Assembly: GCA_050732395.1 (NCBI GenBank)
Contig: JBOHQX010000203.1
Span: forward strand, 1-64,000
From: JBIOXB01 sp050732395
GTDB lineage: Bacteria > Zhuqueibacterota > Zhuqueibacteria > Zhuqueibacterales > Zhuqueibacteraceae
DNA: 64,000 bases
Reading direction: 5' to 3'
In this document: piece by piece, positions 50,413-60,101 of the stretch
Layout: each line of letters starts with the position of its first letter
Numbering within the stretch: the first letter of the stretch is position 1
Notes under the pieces: generated by a model
What the model was told of the DNA's origin: nothing
Database searches by the model: none
What the model saw: only the letters and a program-made list of their open reading frames with translations
Translations under genes and position numbers: made by a program

Positions 50413-51987
50413 ATGGGTAATCAGCATCATCCTGCGACGAATTGTGCCGTGGCGTCTAAATTCGCCGGATACGTGATGCATTCGTTTATCACCAAAATGA
50501 GCCTGCCGGCGATGGCAGGATTGATATTGTGCGCCGGTATTGCGCTCAGCCATGCTTCTTCGCCTAACCGGATTCCGCAATTTGCCTTGCGCAATCCCAT
50601 CGCCAGGCCGGATTCCGGCATCGTCATTGTGGCACAGAATCGTGCAGCCAAACGCCGGCAGCCGTTAAACATTGAATATGAAGGCTTACGTTTACAAGCC
50701 GCAGCGCGACTCTTGTCGAAAAAGAATGGCGAGTTTTACTGGCATTTCAGGCCGACGGACTTGGACTTGCCGGCCCAGCTACTCAGAGATGGCGTGTATC
50801 ATCTGCGCGTGGGTTTGCCGGGCAAAGCGTTATCAGAGCCCATGAAGCTGGTCTGGCACACACAACCTCCCGTGGTCACGGCCGAAACGATAAAAATGCC
50901 CGGCTCTGATAAGGTGACGATTGCCGGCCGGGTTACGAGCGAAATTCCATACGCTGATCATCAAATCTCCATTGAGCTGCTCTTGAATACGGCGCACGAG
51001 CCCGTCAGCATAGCCTTGCCGGCGCAGCGCGCCGCGGACTCGAGCGGCGTGGCGGTTTTTACGTTCCGCATAGCCATACAAGGCTTGCCCAAAATTCTCC
51101 CAGGTGAAATCGGCTTCGCACAGCCGTTCTTTGCGCTCTTGGTAGCGGATCCCGCGCACAATCACGTTTATTATGAAGAAAGCTATGCCTGGTTCATCGC
51201 GCCCGGGCGTAAACGTATGGGCTTGAAAACCGCCCCGGTGCAAAACGTCCGGCAGGCTCTCACTACCGCTAGCGGCCGCCGCGAGATTGATTTTTACCCC
51301 AGAGCGACGGGGCTTGCCGTCCAGGCGAGTCACACGCAACAAGCAGTTGTGCAGCTCCAAGCGGAAGAATCTGCTGTGCACACGCATCAACTCCAATGGA
51401 CAAGCTCCTCTTCCCTGCCAGCACGCGAGGGACAGGTGATGAGCTTGGTGTGGAGGGATGGCCAGCCCACAGCCGTGTGCTTTTCGAATCAATATCTCGA
51501 CGAGGAAGCGCACCTCGCACAAACGTGCAGCTATTACGTGGAACAAATTGATCGCAACGGCCAGATTGTCGGTAGCACCTCGCTGCGCGTGGAAGCACCC
51601 TCGGTGACGGCGCGTACGGCGGCCGAGAGCCATCCGCAGCTGGCACAAGCTTTTGGCCCAAATGAGGTCGCGGCTGCGCCGGTGAAATTCAACCTGCGCG
51701 ACCAGGCCTCAATTGCGGCAATCCTCGGCAAACACAATCCCGCCATTCAAGATTGCTATCAACGCGGGCTCCGGCGTGATTACAACCTGAAAGGCAAGGT
51801 GGTCGTGCGCTTCGTGATCACGCCGCAGGGCGAGGTCTCGAAGACTGAAATCGTGTCTTCGACGTTGAACAACGTCAAGGTGGAAGACTGTGTCTTGGAT
51901 CATATCAAACGGTGGAATGACTTCGGTGCCGCGTCGCCGGCGGAAGGTGAGGTGGCGTTTAAGCAGACTTATCTCTTTGGATATTGA
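50413..51987 (+). CDS. AgmX/PglI- or TonB-C-like C-terminal domain protein
   Basis: A 524-aa protein. The ATG at 50413 has AGGAGG about 8 nt upstream; a TTG at 50365 is an alternative. There is one N-terminal transmembrane or signal segment (SLPAMAGLILCAGIALSHAS), then a long beta-rich, Pro-poor middle region with no recognised domain. The C-terminal ~90 residues are the AgmX/PglI (TonB-C-like) domain: HNPAIQDCYQRGLRRDYNLK, VRFVITPQGEVSKTEIVSST and a paired Cys in VEDCVLDHIKRW. Such proteins act in energy transduction or gliding-type complexes. No ExbB/D genes are nearby. Confidence 0.8.
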   Translation: MGNQHHPATNCAVASKFAGYVMHSFITKMSLPAMAGLILCAGIALSHASSPNRIPQFALRNPIARPDSGIVIVAQNRAAKRRQPLNIEYEGLRLQAAARLLSKKNGEFYWHFRPTDLDLPAQLLRDGVYHLRVGLPGKALSEPMKLVWHTQPPVVTAETIKMPGSDKVTIAGRVTSEIPYADHQISIELLLNTAHEPVSIALPAQRAADSSGVAVFTFRIAIQGLPKILPGEIGFAQPFFALLVADPAHNHVYYEESYAWFIAPGRKRMGLKTAPVQNVRQALTTASGRREIDFYPRATGLAVQASHTQQAVVQLQAEESAVHTHQLQWTSSSSLPAREGQVMSLVWRDGQPTAVCFSNQYLDEEAHLAQTCSYYVEQIDRNGQIVGSTSLRVEAPSVTARTAAESHPQLAQAFGPNEVAAAPVKFNLRDQASIAAILGKHNPAIQDCYQRGLRRDYNLKGKVVVRFVITPQGEVSKTEIVSSTLNNVKVEDCVLDHIKRWNDFGAASPAEGEVAFKQTYLFGY

Positions 51988-52103
51988 GAGGACGCGGTTG
52001 GCAAACCAAAAGCAGAATAAACTTCTGAGATTTTTTCACCTAACTGATCAAAGAATGGTTGGGCTCAGAATCGTTTCGCCTTCCCTCGTTGCACCCCGCC
52101 CCA

Positions 52104-52958
52104 CTATAGCCAGTTGAATACAAACAGCAGTTGCCCGTCCGGCGATTTCATCACGGCATTGGTGGCATCCATTTCCAAGCTGAAATGGAAGCCTTCTTTT
52201 TTCAGCGCGGCAATGCGTTCAGCGGAGTTTTTTGAAAAGAAAGACAGCGCGGGGTCCTTGAATTCCGTGGTTTGATGGATGCCAATCACCGTGCGCCCGT
52301 CCGAATAAATGCCCCAGGGGTATGGCGTGTCGCTCTCGTGGGTCTTCGCAAAACCGAGACGCCGCCAGAAGGCTGCGCTGGCGGCACGATCTTTGGTGGC
52401 CATGGAATACTCGCCGAGCATACCGAGCCTGGAAAAGGACGCGCTCGGGGTTTGCGGCCCGGCTGATGGAATGGCTTGGAATCGAATGGTCGCATGGTAT
52501 GGCGAGGCCTGCGCTTTTAAAATCACCTGCTGGCCGTTCATGTCCGTGAATTCGATCTCGGTTGCGCTGTCGTTTTCTTTTTTCAAAATGGTGAATGCGA
52601 CGTTGCCGGCGTGCAAAACGTCGATGCAGGCGTCAAGATTCGAGCCGTAGTAAGTAATAGTTGGCGACTGCAGGGCAGCCTGATGCAAGGCAATGACGAT
52701 CATGCCATCGGTCATCGCAGCGATTGGATATTCCGTCTGAGGGCCGCGTGTGGTCTTGAAGCCGAGGCTTTCAAAGAACTTTTGGCTCCGTTGCTCGTTC
52801 TTCACCGACAAGCTGAATTCGACGAATTCACCCAATTTTAGACTGTCACGCTTGTCGTAAGACTTGACAGTTTGTGCGAAAAGCGCGCCTGCAAGTAACA
52901 ATGTAGCCTTGAGGCCATTCAAGCACGCGCCAGTCAAATGCAATTCAATGCTTCGCAA
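52104..52958 (-). CDS. Two-domain VOC (glyoxalase-like) protein
   Basis: A 284-aa protein with two vicinal-oxygen-chelate domains (about 45-150 and 180-284). Each begins with a beta-strand and the helix RSQKFFESLGFKTT or RAASAAFWRRLGFAKT, and ends in TDMNGQQVIL / SPDGQLLFVF. The N-terminus (LKATLLLAGALFAQ) may be a signal peptide. The start is uncertain: TTG codons are available but no ATG near the signal. Metal and substrate are unknown; it could be a dioxygenase or resistance-type binding protein. Confidence 0.7.
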   Translation of the reverse strand: MRSIELHLTGACLNGLKATLLLAGALFAQTVKSYDKRDSLKLGEFVEFSLSVKNEQRSQKFFESLGFKTTRGPQTEYPIAAMTDGMIVIALHQAALQSPTITYYGSNLDACIDVLHAGNVAFTILKKENDSATEIEFTDMNGQQVILKAQASPYHATIRFQAIPSAGPQTPSASFSRLGMLGEYSMATKDRAASAAFWRRLGFAKTHESDTPYPWGIYSDGRTVIGIHQTTEFKDPALSFFSKNSAERIAALKKEGFHFSLEMDATNAVMKSPDGQLLFVFNWL

Positions 52959-53076
52959 AACGCCTTAGCCTTTATCTACTGTTTAATCAGGGCTCAAGCA
53001 CGCGAGAAAATCGTTGGAGAAACGACAAGCGTTCCAAAATTTCAATCAACAAAATTCTCTCCTGCCCACATGAATC

Positions 53077-54042
53077 TCACATTTTCGATCGCTTTTTTGT
53101 TCTATAGGCTGGACTTTTTTCTCTTATCAGCGGGGCATCCGGCATCCAAGAGAGATCACGTCCTATAACAAGCTCCGTCATTTCGGCGTGATGCGTGTTC
53201 TTCATTGCAATTGGTTTCATCTCGAAGCCATGCTGTCTGGCTAAACTTTTGACTTCCTCCGCCATGTCATACGTCATTATGAAATCGCCTTTTAATGATT
53301 CGCATACTTTGAAAAGGTGCTCATGGTCCAAATCATAGTATTTGTATAGACGGCTACCTGCCCTCTTCCCTCCCGCTGTATAAGGCGGATCAATAAAAAA
53401 CACTGCTTCACTCTTGCTTGCATAATCGCGCAAAACTTGCAAGCCATCTCCGCAGATAAAGTCAATACACTATGCGACAAAGTCCAGATTGCGGAAACGA
53501 GTTGCGAGTGTCCTCGGATACCAGCGCGATTGAATACCTTTTCCATTTTCGCCATATTTTATGAAGCTGGAACCTTCGGCTAATATCCCTCCGTGGAGAG
53601 TTCTGTTTTTTAGAATAGTTCGGAATGCTATGTGCTTTATGTCATCGTGGTGTTTGTTGATCTCATTTATTACGTTTTCTTTTGTCAATCTGAACTCAAG
53701 AATTCTATCTGCAAGCCATCCTGTATCGCCGTTCACGACAGATTGCCATACAGCCGCGATCTCCTCATCTCGTTCGACCATAACTACCTTTTGAGTAAGC
53801 TTTTCAAATAACGCAGTAAGACTAATAATGCCACCGCCGGCAAATGGCTCGACTAGCAGGCGAGGCCGAGACGGCATACTGGCTAGCCATCTTCGAAAAG
53901 TTGGCACAAACCATGTTTTGCCTCCAGGATATCGAAATGGACTGCGTTGAGGAACAGCAGCCACATTAACGGCTTTGGCGTAAGGTCGGTGATGAGTTTC
54001 TAAGTCTGGAAACAGTAATTCCTGTTTCATATTCAACACCAT
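53077..54042 (-). pseudogene. D12-class (Dam-like) adenine methyltransferase with in-frame TAG
   Basis: Read straight through, this is a ~320-residue N6-adenine methyltransferase of the MT-D12/Dam class: AdoMet motif FAGGGIISL (with RSPFRYPGGKTWFVPTF before it), target-recognition region TLHGGILAEGSSFIKYGENG, and motif IV FFIDPPYTAGGKRAGS. A single TAG at 53472-53470, in the same frame, separates RNLDFVA from CIDFICGDG. Both halves are conserved, so the mutation is recent, a sequencing error, or a recoded stop. It starts at 54042, just after the REase stop. If inactive, its partner endonuclease gene would be unguarded. Confidence 0.85.
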
Positions 54043-54044
54043 TT

Positions 54045-54914
54045 TCAAAATATTCTTTCCATTGTCTCATTCTTTGGTGGAGTTTCAAGTTGTTCATCAA
54101 GTTTTTCCTGAAGTACCTTGATGAATTCTTCAAGCCTCCCGGGCACTGGTTGTGTGATGGTCATAAGAGCAGACTGAAACTCTGTGTAAACGGTATCCAC
54201 TCTTTCCAAATGAAATCTGCCCGACTCGAGCTTTAAATCATAGACCAGCCACGCTATATCGGCCTTTTCTTTTTCCACTCTTTTCAGCGTCGGCAGGGTG
54301 CTAAAAAAACTTCTATTCAATGCGACCGCTATTTTCTTTTTCCAACTATTGAGGATTCCACCTTTAAAAATGAGTTGAGGCGCGAGTCGTTTTCTTGATG
54401 AAGAAAGATAATCGGGGCGTGGATAATTAGGTTCACCGGACCAATCCATTTTTTGATTTGCTTTTGGATCAACCATGTAGTATTCGAATGAGGTACGAAC
54501 ATTGCCGGAAATGTAGACAGCTTGAACTTCCAGAGATCCAAAGTCATAAACTTTTCCATTTTTGTCATAAGCAACCAAGACGACATCTATATTACCTGCT
54601 GATTTTCCAAAGTTGTCATTTAATCTGACCTCGGTGAGGGAGCTCCACGTTGCCTCCGGCTGAAAAAAGAACTCCGCTGCATGATCTGCGATTATCCAAT
54701 CTTGTCGAAATCTTATGGGGCAAGTGATTACAACGTCGTCATTGTGGTAGATGCTACAAATTCCAAGCGGATTCTTAGCTTTGTCCTTTGTACAATTTGG
54801 AACCTTATTGTTAAAGGGACAAAGACGGTTCTTACGAAAACGAATGGCTGTTGATGTTTGAGTTGAAATCAAGTGGCCAAAAACTTCTGCAAGAGGTTGG
54901 TTGTGTTCTGCCAT
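54045..54914 (-). CDS. NotI-like type II restriction endonuclease
   Basis: A 289-aa protein (ATG at 54914). A Cys cluster near the N-terminus (Cys32, Cys41, Cys53, Cys65 in RLCPFNNKVPNCTKDK and LGICSIYH) matches the metal-binding cluster of the NotI family. The PD-(D/E)XK-like core is SAGNIDVVLVAYD (Asp110) followed by YDFGSLEVQAVYISG (Glu129, Gln131), the D...ExQ form used by NotI. It overlaps or abuts the methyltransferase gene. AT-rich, consistent with transfer. The recognition site cannot be deduced. Confidence 0.75.
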   Translation of the reverse strand: MAEHNQPLAEVFGHLISTQTSTAIRFRKNRLCPFNNKVPNCTKDKAKNPLGICSIYHNDDVVITCPIRFRQDWIIADHAAEFFFQPEATWSSLTEVRLNDNFGKSAGNIDVVLVAYDKNGKVYDFGSLEVQAVYISGNVRTSFEYYMVDPKANQKMDWSGEPNYPRPDYLSSSRKRLAPQLIFKGGILNSWKKKIAVALNRSFFSTLPTLKRVEKEKADIAWLVYDLKLESGRFHLERVDTVYTEFQSALMTITQPVPGRLEEFIKVLQEKLDEQLETPPKNETMERIF

Positions 54915-55071
54915 AAAGTGCAATTATTTACGCCCAGTGCTCTATCTTGTTGACTATTCTCCGCATCCTTTCCTTGATTTGTGTCAATTTAGAAACAGAT
55001 GCGAATCTTGCAACCTTTTTCTTGTGGCGCAGATGCCTCCCTACGGCGTCTCACAGATCGCCAACGAATGC

Positions 55072-56277
55072 TTATACCACAATCCTCATCGTCGTCCCCT
55101 CCCCCAAGCGCGATTCCTTTATGAGTAATTTGCCATGATGATATTCCTCCACGATGCGCTTGGCCAGGCTCAGGCCCAATCCCCAGCCGCGTTTTTTGGT
55201 GCTGAAACCCGGCCGGAAGATGTTTTTGCGGTTGGCCGGCTCGATGCCGCGGCCATTATCCTTGATGTCGATGATCACTTGCCCGTGTTTTTCGGGAGAG
55301 GACTGAATATTGATGTGAATTTCGCCTTTGGGCGATTCGATGGCGTCCAGCGCGTTGCGTATCAGGTTTTCCAAAACCCATTCGAACAGATCGCGATTCA
55401 TCGGCACCGGCGGCACTTGTCCGTGCTGCACGGCGATCGTCACTTCGCGCCGCATTTGGGGCAGGCGATTTCGGAAGTATTTCGCCACTTCTTCCACCAG
55501 CGCAACCACGTCCTGCTCTCTCAAGTCCGTACGCGAGCCGATTTGCGAGAAACGCGAAGCGACTTTACTCAAGCGTTCGACGTCGCGCTGCATTTCGTCG
55601 ATGGTCGCGTGTGCGCCGTTCGCACCGACCTGCTCGTGCAGCAATTCGATCCATCCCAATAAGGAGGAAATCGGCGTGCCGAGCTGGTGCGCAGTTTCCT
55701 TGGCCATGCCCACCCAAATGAATTGTTGCTCGCCGCGGCGTATGCTGTTGAAACCGAAGAACCCCACGAGAATAAACAACCCCACCACGCTGATCTCGAA
55801 GTACGGCAGCCGTTGCAATTGTTTGATGCGCGTGGAATCCCCATAGTACAGATAATTCAACGTGTCGCTCTTGCCGGTGATGGGATTCTGATAAGTGATG
55901 GGAATGGGATCGATCTCGCGCTTCATCGCGCCCATAATCTCACGCACCTCCTGCCGGGCTTGCAGAGAGTGCACCGAATCAGAAGGCACATGAATGCCCT
56001 TCCAGCCGGAAGGCTCGCCGTCGGCGCCGGCCAGAATAATGGGAAATTCCGTGCGCTTGATGATTTGATCGAAGATAAAATTGAGCGAGGTGTCGTCTGC
56101 CTCATTGGCTGCGCGCGCATAGAACTGCGCATAGAACAACAAAATGTTGCGCGCCTCCGCTCGCAAACCCGTCACAATCTGGTGGGAATGCCACAAGAGT
56201 CCCAGGATGATGGCCACGGCCGTCACGAACAAAAAAACCTTCAAACGGCCGGCGTAACGATAAGGCAAGAATTTCAT
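55072..56277 (-). CDS. Membrane sensor histidine kinase
   Basis: A 401-aa kinase. Two transmembrane helices (about 13-29 and 163-180) flank a ~130-residue periplasmic sensor. The phospho-acceptor is His197 in GMAKETAHQLGTPISSLLGW. The catalytic domain has N-box NLIRNALDAI, G1 DNGRGI and G2 GWGLGLSLAKRI. No response-regulator gene is adjacent, so it is an orphan. The start is the ATG at 56277. It precedes nothing obvious downstream and is encoded after an inositol monophosphatase gene. Confidence 0.92.
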   Translation of the reverse strand: MKFLPYRYAGRLKVFLFVTAVAIILGLLWHSHQIVTGLRAEARNILLFYAQFYARAANEADDTSLNFIFDQIIKRTEFPIILAGADGEPSGWKGIHVPSDSVHSLQARQEVREIMGAMKREIDPIPITYQNPITGKSDTLNYLYYGDSTRIKQLQRLPYFEISVVGLFILVGFFGFNSIRRGEQQFIWVGMAKETAHQLGTPISSLLGWIELLHEQVGANGAHATIDEMQRDVERLSKVASRFSQIGSRTDLREQDVVALVEEVAKYFRNRLPQMRREVTIAVQHGQVPPVPMNRDLFEWVLENLIRNALDAIESPKGEIHINIQSSPEKHGQVIIDIKDNGRGIEPANRKNIFRPGFSTKKRGWGLGLSLAKRIVEEYHHGKLLIKESRLGEGTTMRIVV

Positions 56278-56294
56278 ACGGCGCAATCAGCAGG

Positions 56295-57119
56295 CTATGG
56301 CTGATTCTGTTTGAGCGACATTTCGTAACCCGTGCGTGTGATCGCCTGCAACAACTCGTGCACCTTGCCGTTGCTGGCGAGAATATTGCCGCTGTGCCAA
56401 AAATCATCCTCGCTGGCAAAGCCGGTAACCAATCCCCCGGCTTCGCGCACGAGCAATTCGCCGGCGGCAAAGTCCCAAAGATTCAAATTGTATTCCCAAA
56501 ATGCGTCGAAACGGCCGGCAGCAACGTAGGCCAGATCGAGGCTAGCCGCGCCGAAGCGGCGCATATCGCGTACGCGGCCAAAAAAGGCCCGGAACGTCCA
56601 CAAATATGAATCGAGCAATACCTTCGCACGAAACGGAAAGCCGGTACCGAGCAGGCATTGATGCAATTCGGTGCTGGCAGTGACCTGAATGCGTGTGCCG
56701 TTCAAAAATGCCCCTGCGCCGAGTATCGCCGTGTACATCTCGTCGTGCAGAGGATCGAGCACCACGCCGGCGACGATTTGATTCCGTTCACGCGCGGCGA
56801 TGGCAACGGCGAATTGCGGCACACCGTGAATGAAATTTGCAGTGCCGTCGAGGGGGTCGATAATCCATTGCACCTCGCTTTGATCTCCGCCAGAGACGCC
56901 GCCCTCTTCTGCCAGGACGGCGTGCCGAGGAAAATGCCGGCGCAAACAGGAAACGATGGCCGCTTCCGACTCGCGATCCACGGCCGTGACGAAATCGAAC
57001 TCGGCTTTATGGTCGACTTGCAGCAGGTGCCGTTGTGCGAAGCTTGCGTGCAAAATCTTGCCGCCGGTTTGCGCAGCTTCTAGCGCGGCGGCAAGAAAGT
57101 CCTGATGTTTTGATGACAT
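56295..57119 (-). CDS. suhB: Inositol-1-monophosphatase family protein
   Basis: A 274-aa Mg2+-dependent phosphatase. Metal/catalytic motifs: DFVTAVDRESE (Asp48), EE at 71-72, WIIDPLDGT (85-93; Asp88, Asp91), and NLWDFAAGELLVREAGG near the C-terminus. The family includes inositol monophosphatase, FBPase and SuhB. The 17-nt gap to the kinase gene suggests cotranscription. Confidence 0.92.
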   Translation of the reverse strand: MSSKHQDFLAAALEAAQTGGKILHASFAQRHLLQVDHKAEFDFVTAVDRESEAAIVSCLRRHFPRHAVLAEEGGVSGGDQSEVQWIIDPLDGTANFIHGVPQFAVAIAARERNQIVAGVVLDPLHDEMYTAILGAGAFLNGTRIQVTASTELHQCLLGTGFPFRAKVLLDSYLWTFRAFFGRVRDMRRFGAASLDLAYVAAGRFDAFWEYNLNLWDFAAGELLVREAGGLVTGFASEDDFWHSGNILASNGKVHELLQAITRTGYEMSLKQNQP

Positions 57120-57186
57120 ATCTGAATACTAAACGATTAGCTGACCAAACATAGAATAAAATTCCAAGTTGCGTTTTCTGTAAAAC

Positions 57187-57633
57187 TCAACGAGGCTCTG
57201 GAGCCGGCGGGCTGAGAATCTCCATCCAGGTCTCGGGATGCCTTATTTCCGTCCAGCCTAACGGCCGGTACAATTCATGCGCATCACGCGTGGCCAGACT
57301 CCAGCGCCGCAAGCCTTGCAGGTCCGGGTGGGACATTACCACCGACACCAGCCACTTGCCCAAACCCTTGCCGCGGTGGCTTTCATCGACGAAAACGTCG
57401 CACAAATATGCAAACGTGGCGCAATCGCTGATCACGCGGGCGAAGCCAACTTGCGTTGTGCCAGTGTACAAACCGAAGCAGATAGAATTTTGAAAAGAGC
57501 GCTGAATAATTTTACGTGTTCTGCCTTGTGCCCAATAGGCGCGCGCCAGAAATGCCGCCACTGTATCCAAATTGAGAAGGAGTTTGTCAGTGCTGATGCG
57601 ATAATCATCGCGGAGGTGTTCATAAATTTGCAT
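57187..57633 (-). CDS. GNAT-family N-acetyltransferase
   Basis: A 148-aa protein of the GNAT fold. Acetyl-CoA motif A is LCDVFVDESHRGKGLGKWLV (about 92-111; RGKGLG pyrophosphate loop), with motif B in LRRWSLATRDAHELYRPLGW. This is typical of small uncharacterised acetyltransferases. Its start lies 45 nt after mutS2, so it is probably in the same transcript. The acceptor substrate is unknown. Confidence 0.9.
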   Translation of the reverse strand: MQIYEHLRDDYRISTDKLLLNLDTVAAFLARAYWAQGRTRKIIQRSFQNSICFGLYTGTTQVGFARVISDCATFAYLCDVFVDESHRGKGLGKWLVSVVMSHPDLQGLRRWSLATRDAHELYRPLGWTEIRHPETWMEILSPPAPEPR

Positions 57634-57677
57634 GCCAGAGTACGTCCTTTCTTAAAAGGAGCCACGAACGCACGCGC

Positions 57678-60101
57678 TCACTGCAGCTCCACCACAGTGA
57701 CACCATAATCGCCTTCGCCCATGGGTGCATACCCGAAACGGCTGACACCTGGAAAGTTCTTGAGATGCGCGGTGATGCCGTTGCGCAGCGCACCCGTGCC
57801 TTTGCCGTGAATGAGCCGCACCTGTTGCCAGCCGGCGAGCAGCGCTTCGTCCAAGAATTTATCGACGGCGGTGATCGCCTCCTCGAGGCGCATGCCGCGC
57901 AGATCGATTTCCGGCGCCGTGTTTGTGCCGGTGCGCGAAATCTTTGGAATGGCAGCCGCAGGCTTGTGCACCGGCGCGGCAACGGCACGCAATTCTTCCA
58001 CCGGCACACGCGCCCTCAAACTGCCGGCACCGACGAGGACTTTGTTCATGGCATCGGGGGACTCCAAAACCGTAACGGTAGAGTTTTGTTTCAGCCACAA
58101 CGCCGGCGTCCCCGGCTGCAAATCAGGCAAAGTTGCGGTGGAAGTGGCAGGCGCGGGGACTGCAATTTCCTTTTCAGCCGCAACGCGCGTGCGCGCGGCT
58201 TGCACATTCTCCTTCGCGGCTCGAATGGCTTCGCGCGAAGCATTTTGTTCGCGCACTTCGCGAATCGCGTGCTCGATGGCGGCATTGGTATTTTGCAGCA
58301 ACGCTTCGGCGGCGGCAACGGCTTCTTGCTTCAGCTTCTGTTCCTGCGCCTTGAAGCGGGCATAGCGTTCGTCGTATTGCGTGCGCGCCTGGCGAAGCCG
58401 GCTCTCCTCCTCCTGCAGCTGCTCCGTGAGCTGTCGTTGCTCGGAAAGCTGCGCCTGCAATTCGGACAACAAAGCCTCGACACTGCTTTTCTCGCTGCCG
58501 ATGAAAGTCCGCGCGCTTTCGATCAACCGCTCGTCCAATCCCATACGCGCAGCGATTTCAAAAGCATAACTCGCACCCGGCAAGCCGGCGCGAAATTTGT
58601 ACGTTGGCGTCAACGTCGCTTGATCGAAATCCATCGAGCCATTGCGCATACCGGGCTCGGTTTGCGCGAAATTTTTCAACACGCCGTGATGCGTCGTCAC
58701 GATCGTCAGGCAGTGGCGCTGGTGCAATTCTTTTAAGATCGTCATGGACAAAGCTGCGCCGGCTTCCGGATCGGTGCCCGCGCCGATTTCATCCAACAAA
58801 ACCAGATCGCCTGCATGCGCACGGCGGAGGATTTCCACCAGGCGCGACATGTGCGAAGTAAATGTCGAAAGATCGTCTTCAATTGACTGTCGATCCCCAA
58901 TATCGACAAAAATATTGTTGAACAAAGGCATTTCGCTGTCAGGCTCGGCTGGAACGTGCAAGCCGCAGCGAATCATCATGGCCAGCAAGCCGGCAGTTTT
59001 CAACGCCACCGTCTTGCCGCCGGCATTTGGGCCGCTGATGATGAGCGTGTTGATGGGCGCCTCTTCCGGCGACGGTGCAATGCCGAGCTCGAGATCGAGC
59101 GGGACCACCGCCGGTCGTTCACGCTGGTCCTCGGCGCGCAATAAAAGCAGGGGATGCCGTGCGCGGAGAAGCTTGAGCCGCGCCGACGATTGCAGCTCGG
59201 GAGCATGAGCGTTCCAGCGTTGCGAAGCAGAGCCCTTGGCATGAATCATATCGATTTGAACCATGCGCTCGTGATTGCCGTGCAGGGCAGGTAAAACCTG
59301 GCGAAAGCGATTGGAGAGCTCCAGCAGAATCCTTTCGATCTCTTCACGTTCGGCGCTGTGCAATTGCCGAATACGATTGTTGAGCGCCACGGATTCCATC
59401 GGCTCGATGAACACGGTTTTACCGCTGGCTGATTCGTCGTGAATCAGCCCGTTGACGCGGCTGCGATATTCATCCTTCAACATCAATACCAGGCGGCCTT
59501 CGCGCAACGTGATCATGTTTTCTTGCAGCATGTCACGGTCGGCCAGTTTTCTCGCGAGGCGTTGCAGCGTCTCGCGCGCTTCGGAGGTTGCTCGCGCAAT
59601 GTCTTTACGAATACGGTGCAGCGCCGGACTGGCGGAATCTTTGATCGAGCCGTCGGTGAAGCTGATCGCCGCCTCGACGGCATGTTCCTCGGCCGGTAGA
59701 TTCAAAACACCTTGTGCAATCTCGTGCAACCGGGGGCACCGCTCACGCCATGAGAGCAGAAATCCGCGCACCCGCCGGGCGCAAGCGAGAAAAAGCGCAA
59801 TGTCCAACAGCTCGCGCGGCACCAAAGCGCGGCCTTCAAGCTGAAGCTGTTGCAGAGCCAAACGAAGATCCGGAAACGAAGAGATGGGTAAGCTTTCGCC
59901 TGCATCGAGCAAGCCACGCATTTCCGTGATTTCATCGAGCCGGTCCTGCGTTTCATCGAGATCAGGCAGTGGGGCCAACTGTATCAGGCGCTCGGCGCCT
60001 GCAGCGGAGTGGCAGTAAGAGGCCAGGTACTGGAGAATTTTTCCCAGCTCCAGAGCATGCGCGGCGGAAGCGAAGCTGTCGTAGAGCGACATCGCCGTCA
60101 T
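57678..60101 (-). CDS. mutS2: Endonuclease MutS2
   Basis: An 807-aa MutS paralogue. MutS core III/IV, ATPase Walker A SGPNAGGKT, Walker B VLLDEIGAGTDP and MSRLVEILRRA switch region, a long coiled coil (about 515-640) and a C-terminal Smr endonuclease domain (IDLRGMRLEEAITAVDKF, RLIHGKGTGALR). MutS2 suppresses recombination or rescues stalled ribosomes rather than doing mismatch repair. The ATG overlaps the CvpA stop (ATGA); an ATG at 60092 is also in frame. Confidence 0.95.
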   Translation of the reverse strand: MTAMSLYDSFASAAHALELGKILQYLASYCHSAAGAERLIQLAPLPDLDETQDRLDEITEMRGLLDAGESLPISSFPDLRLALQQLQLEGRALVPRELLDIALFLACARRVRGFLLSWRERCPRLHEIAQGVLNLPAEEHAVEAAISFTDGSIKDSASPALHRIRKDIARATSEARETLQRLARKLADRDMLQENMITLREGRLVLMLKDEYRSRVNGLIHDESASGKTVFIEPMESVALNNRIRQLHSAEREEIERILLELSNRFRQVLPALHGNHERMVQIDMIHAKGSASQRWNAHAPELQSSARLKLLRARHPLLLLRAEDQRERPAVVPLDLELGIAPSPEEAPINTLIISGPNAGGKTVALKTAGLLAMMIRCGLHVPAEPDSEMPLFNNIFVDIGDRQSIEDDLSTFTSHMSRLVEILRRAHAGDLVLLDEIGAGTDPEAGAALSMTILKELHQRHCLTIVTTHHGVLKNFAQTEPGMRNGSMDFDQATLTPTYKFRAGLPGASYAFEIAARMGLDERLIESARTFIGSEKSSVEALLSELQAQLSEQRQLTEQLQEEESRLRQARTQYDERYARFKAQEQKLKQEAVAAAEALLQNTNAAIEHAIREVREQNASREAIRAAKENVQAARTRVAAEKEIAVPAPATSTATLPDLQPGTPALWLKQNSTVTVLESPDAMNKVLVGAGSLRARVPVEELRAVAAPVHKPAAAIPKISRTGTNTAPEIDLRGMRLEEAITAVDKFLDEALLAGWQQVRLIHGKGTGALRNGITAHLKNFPGVSRFGYAPMGEGDYGVTVVELQ

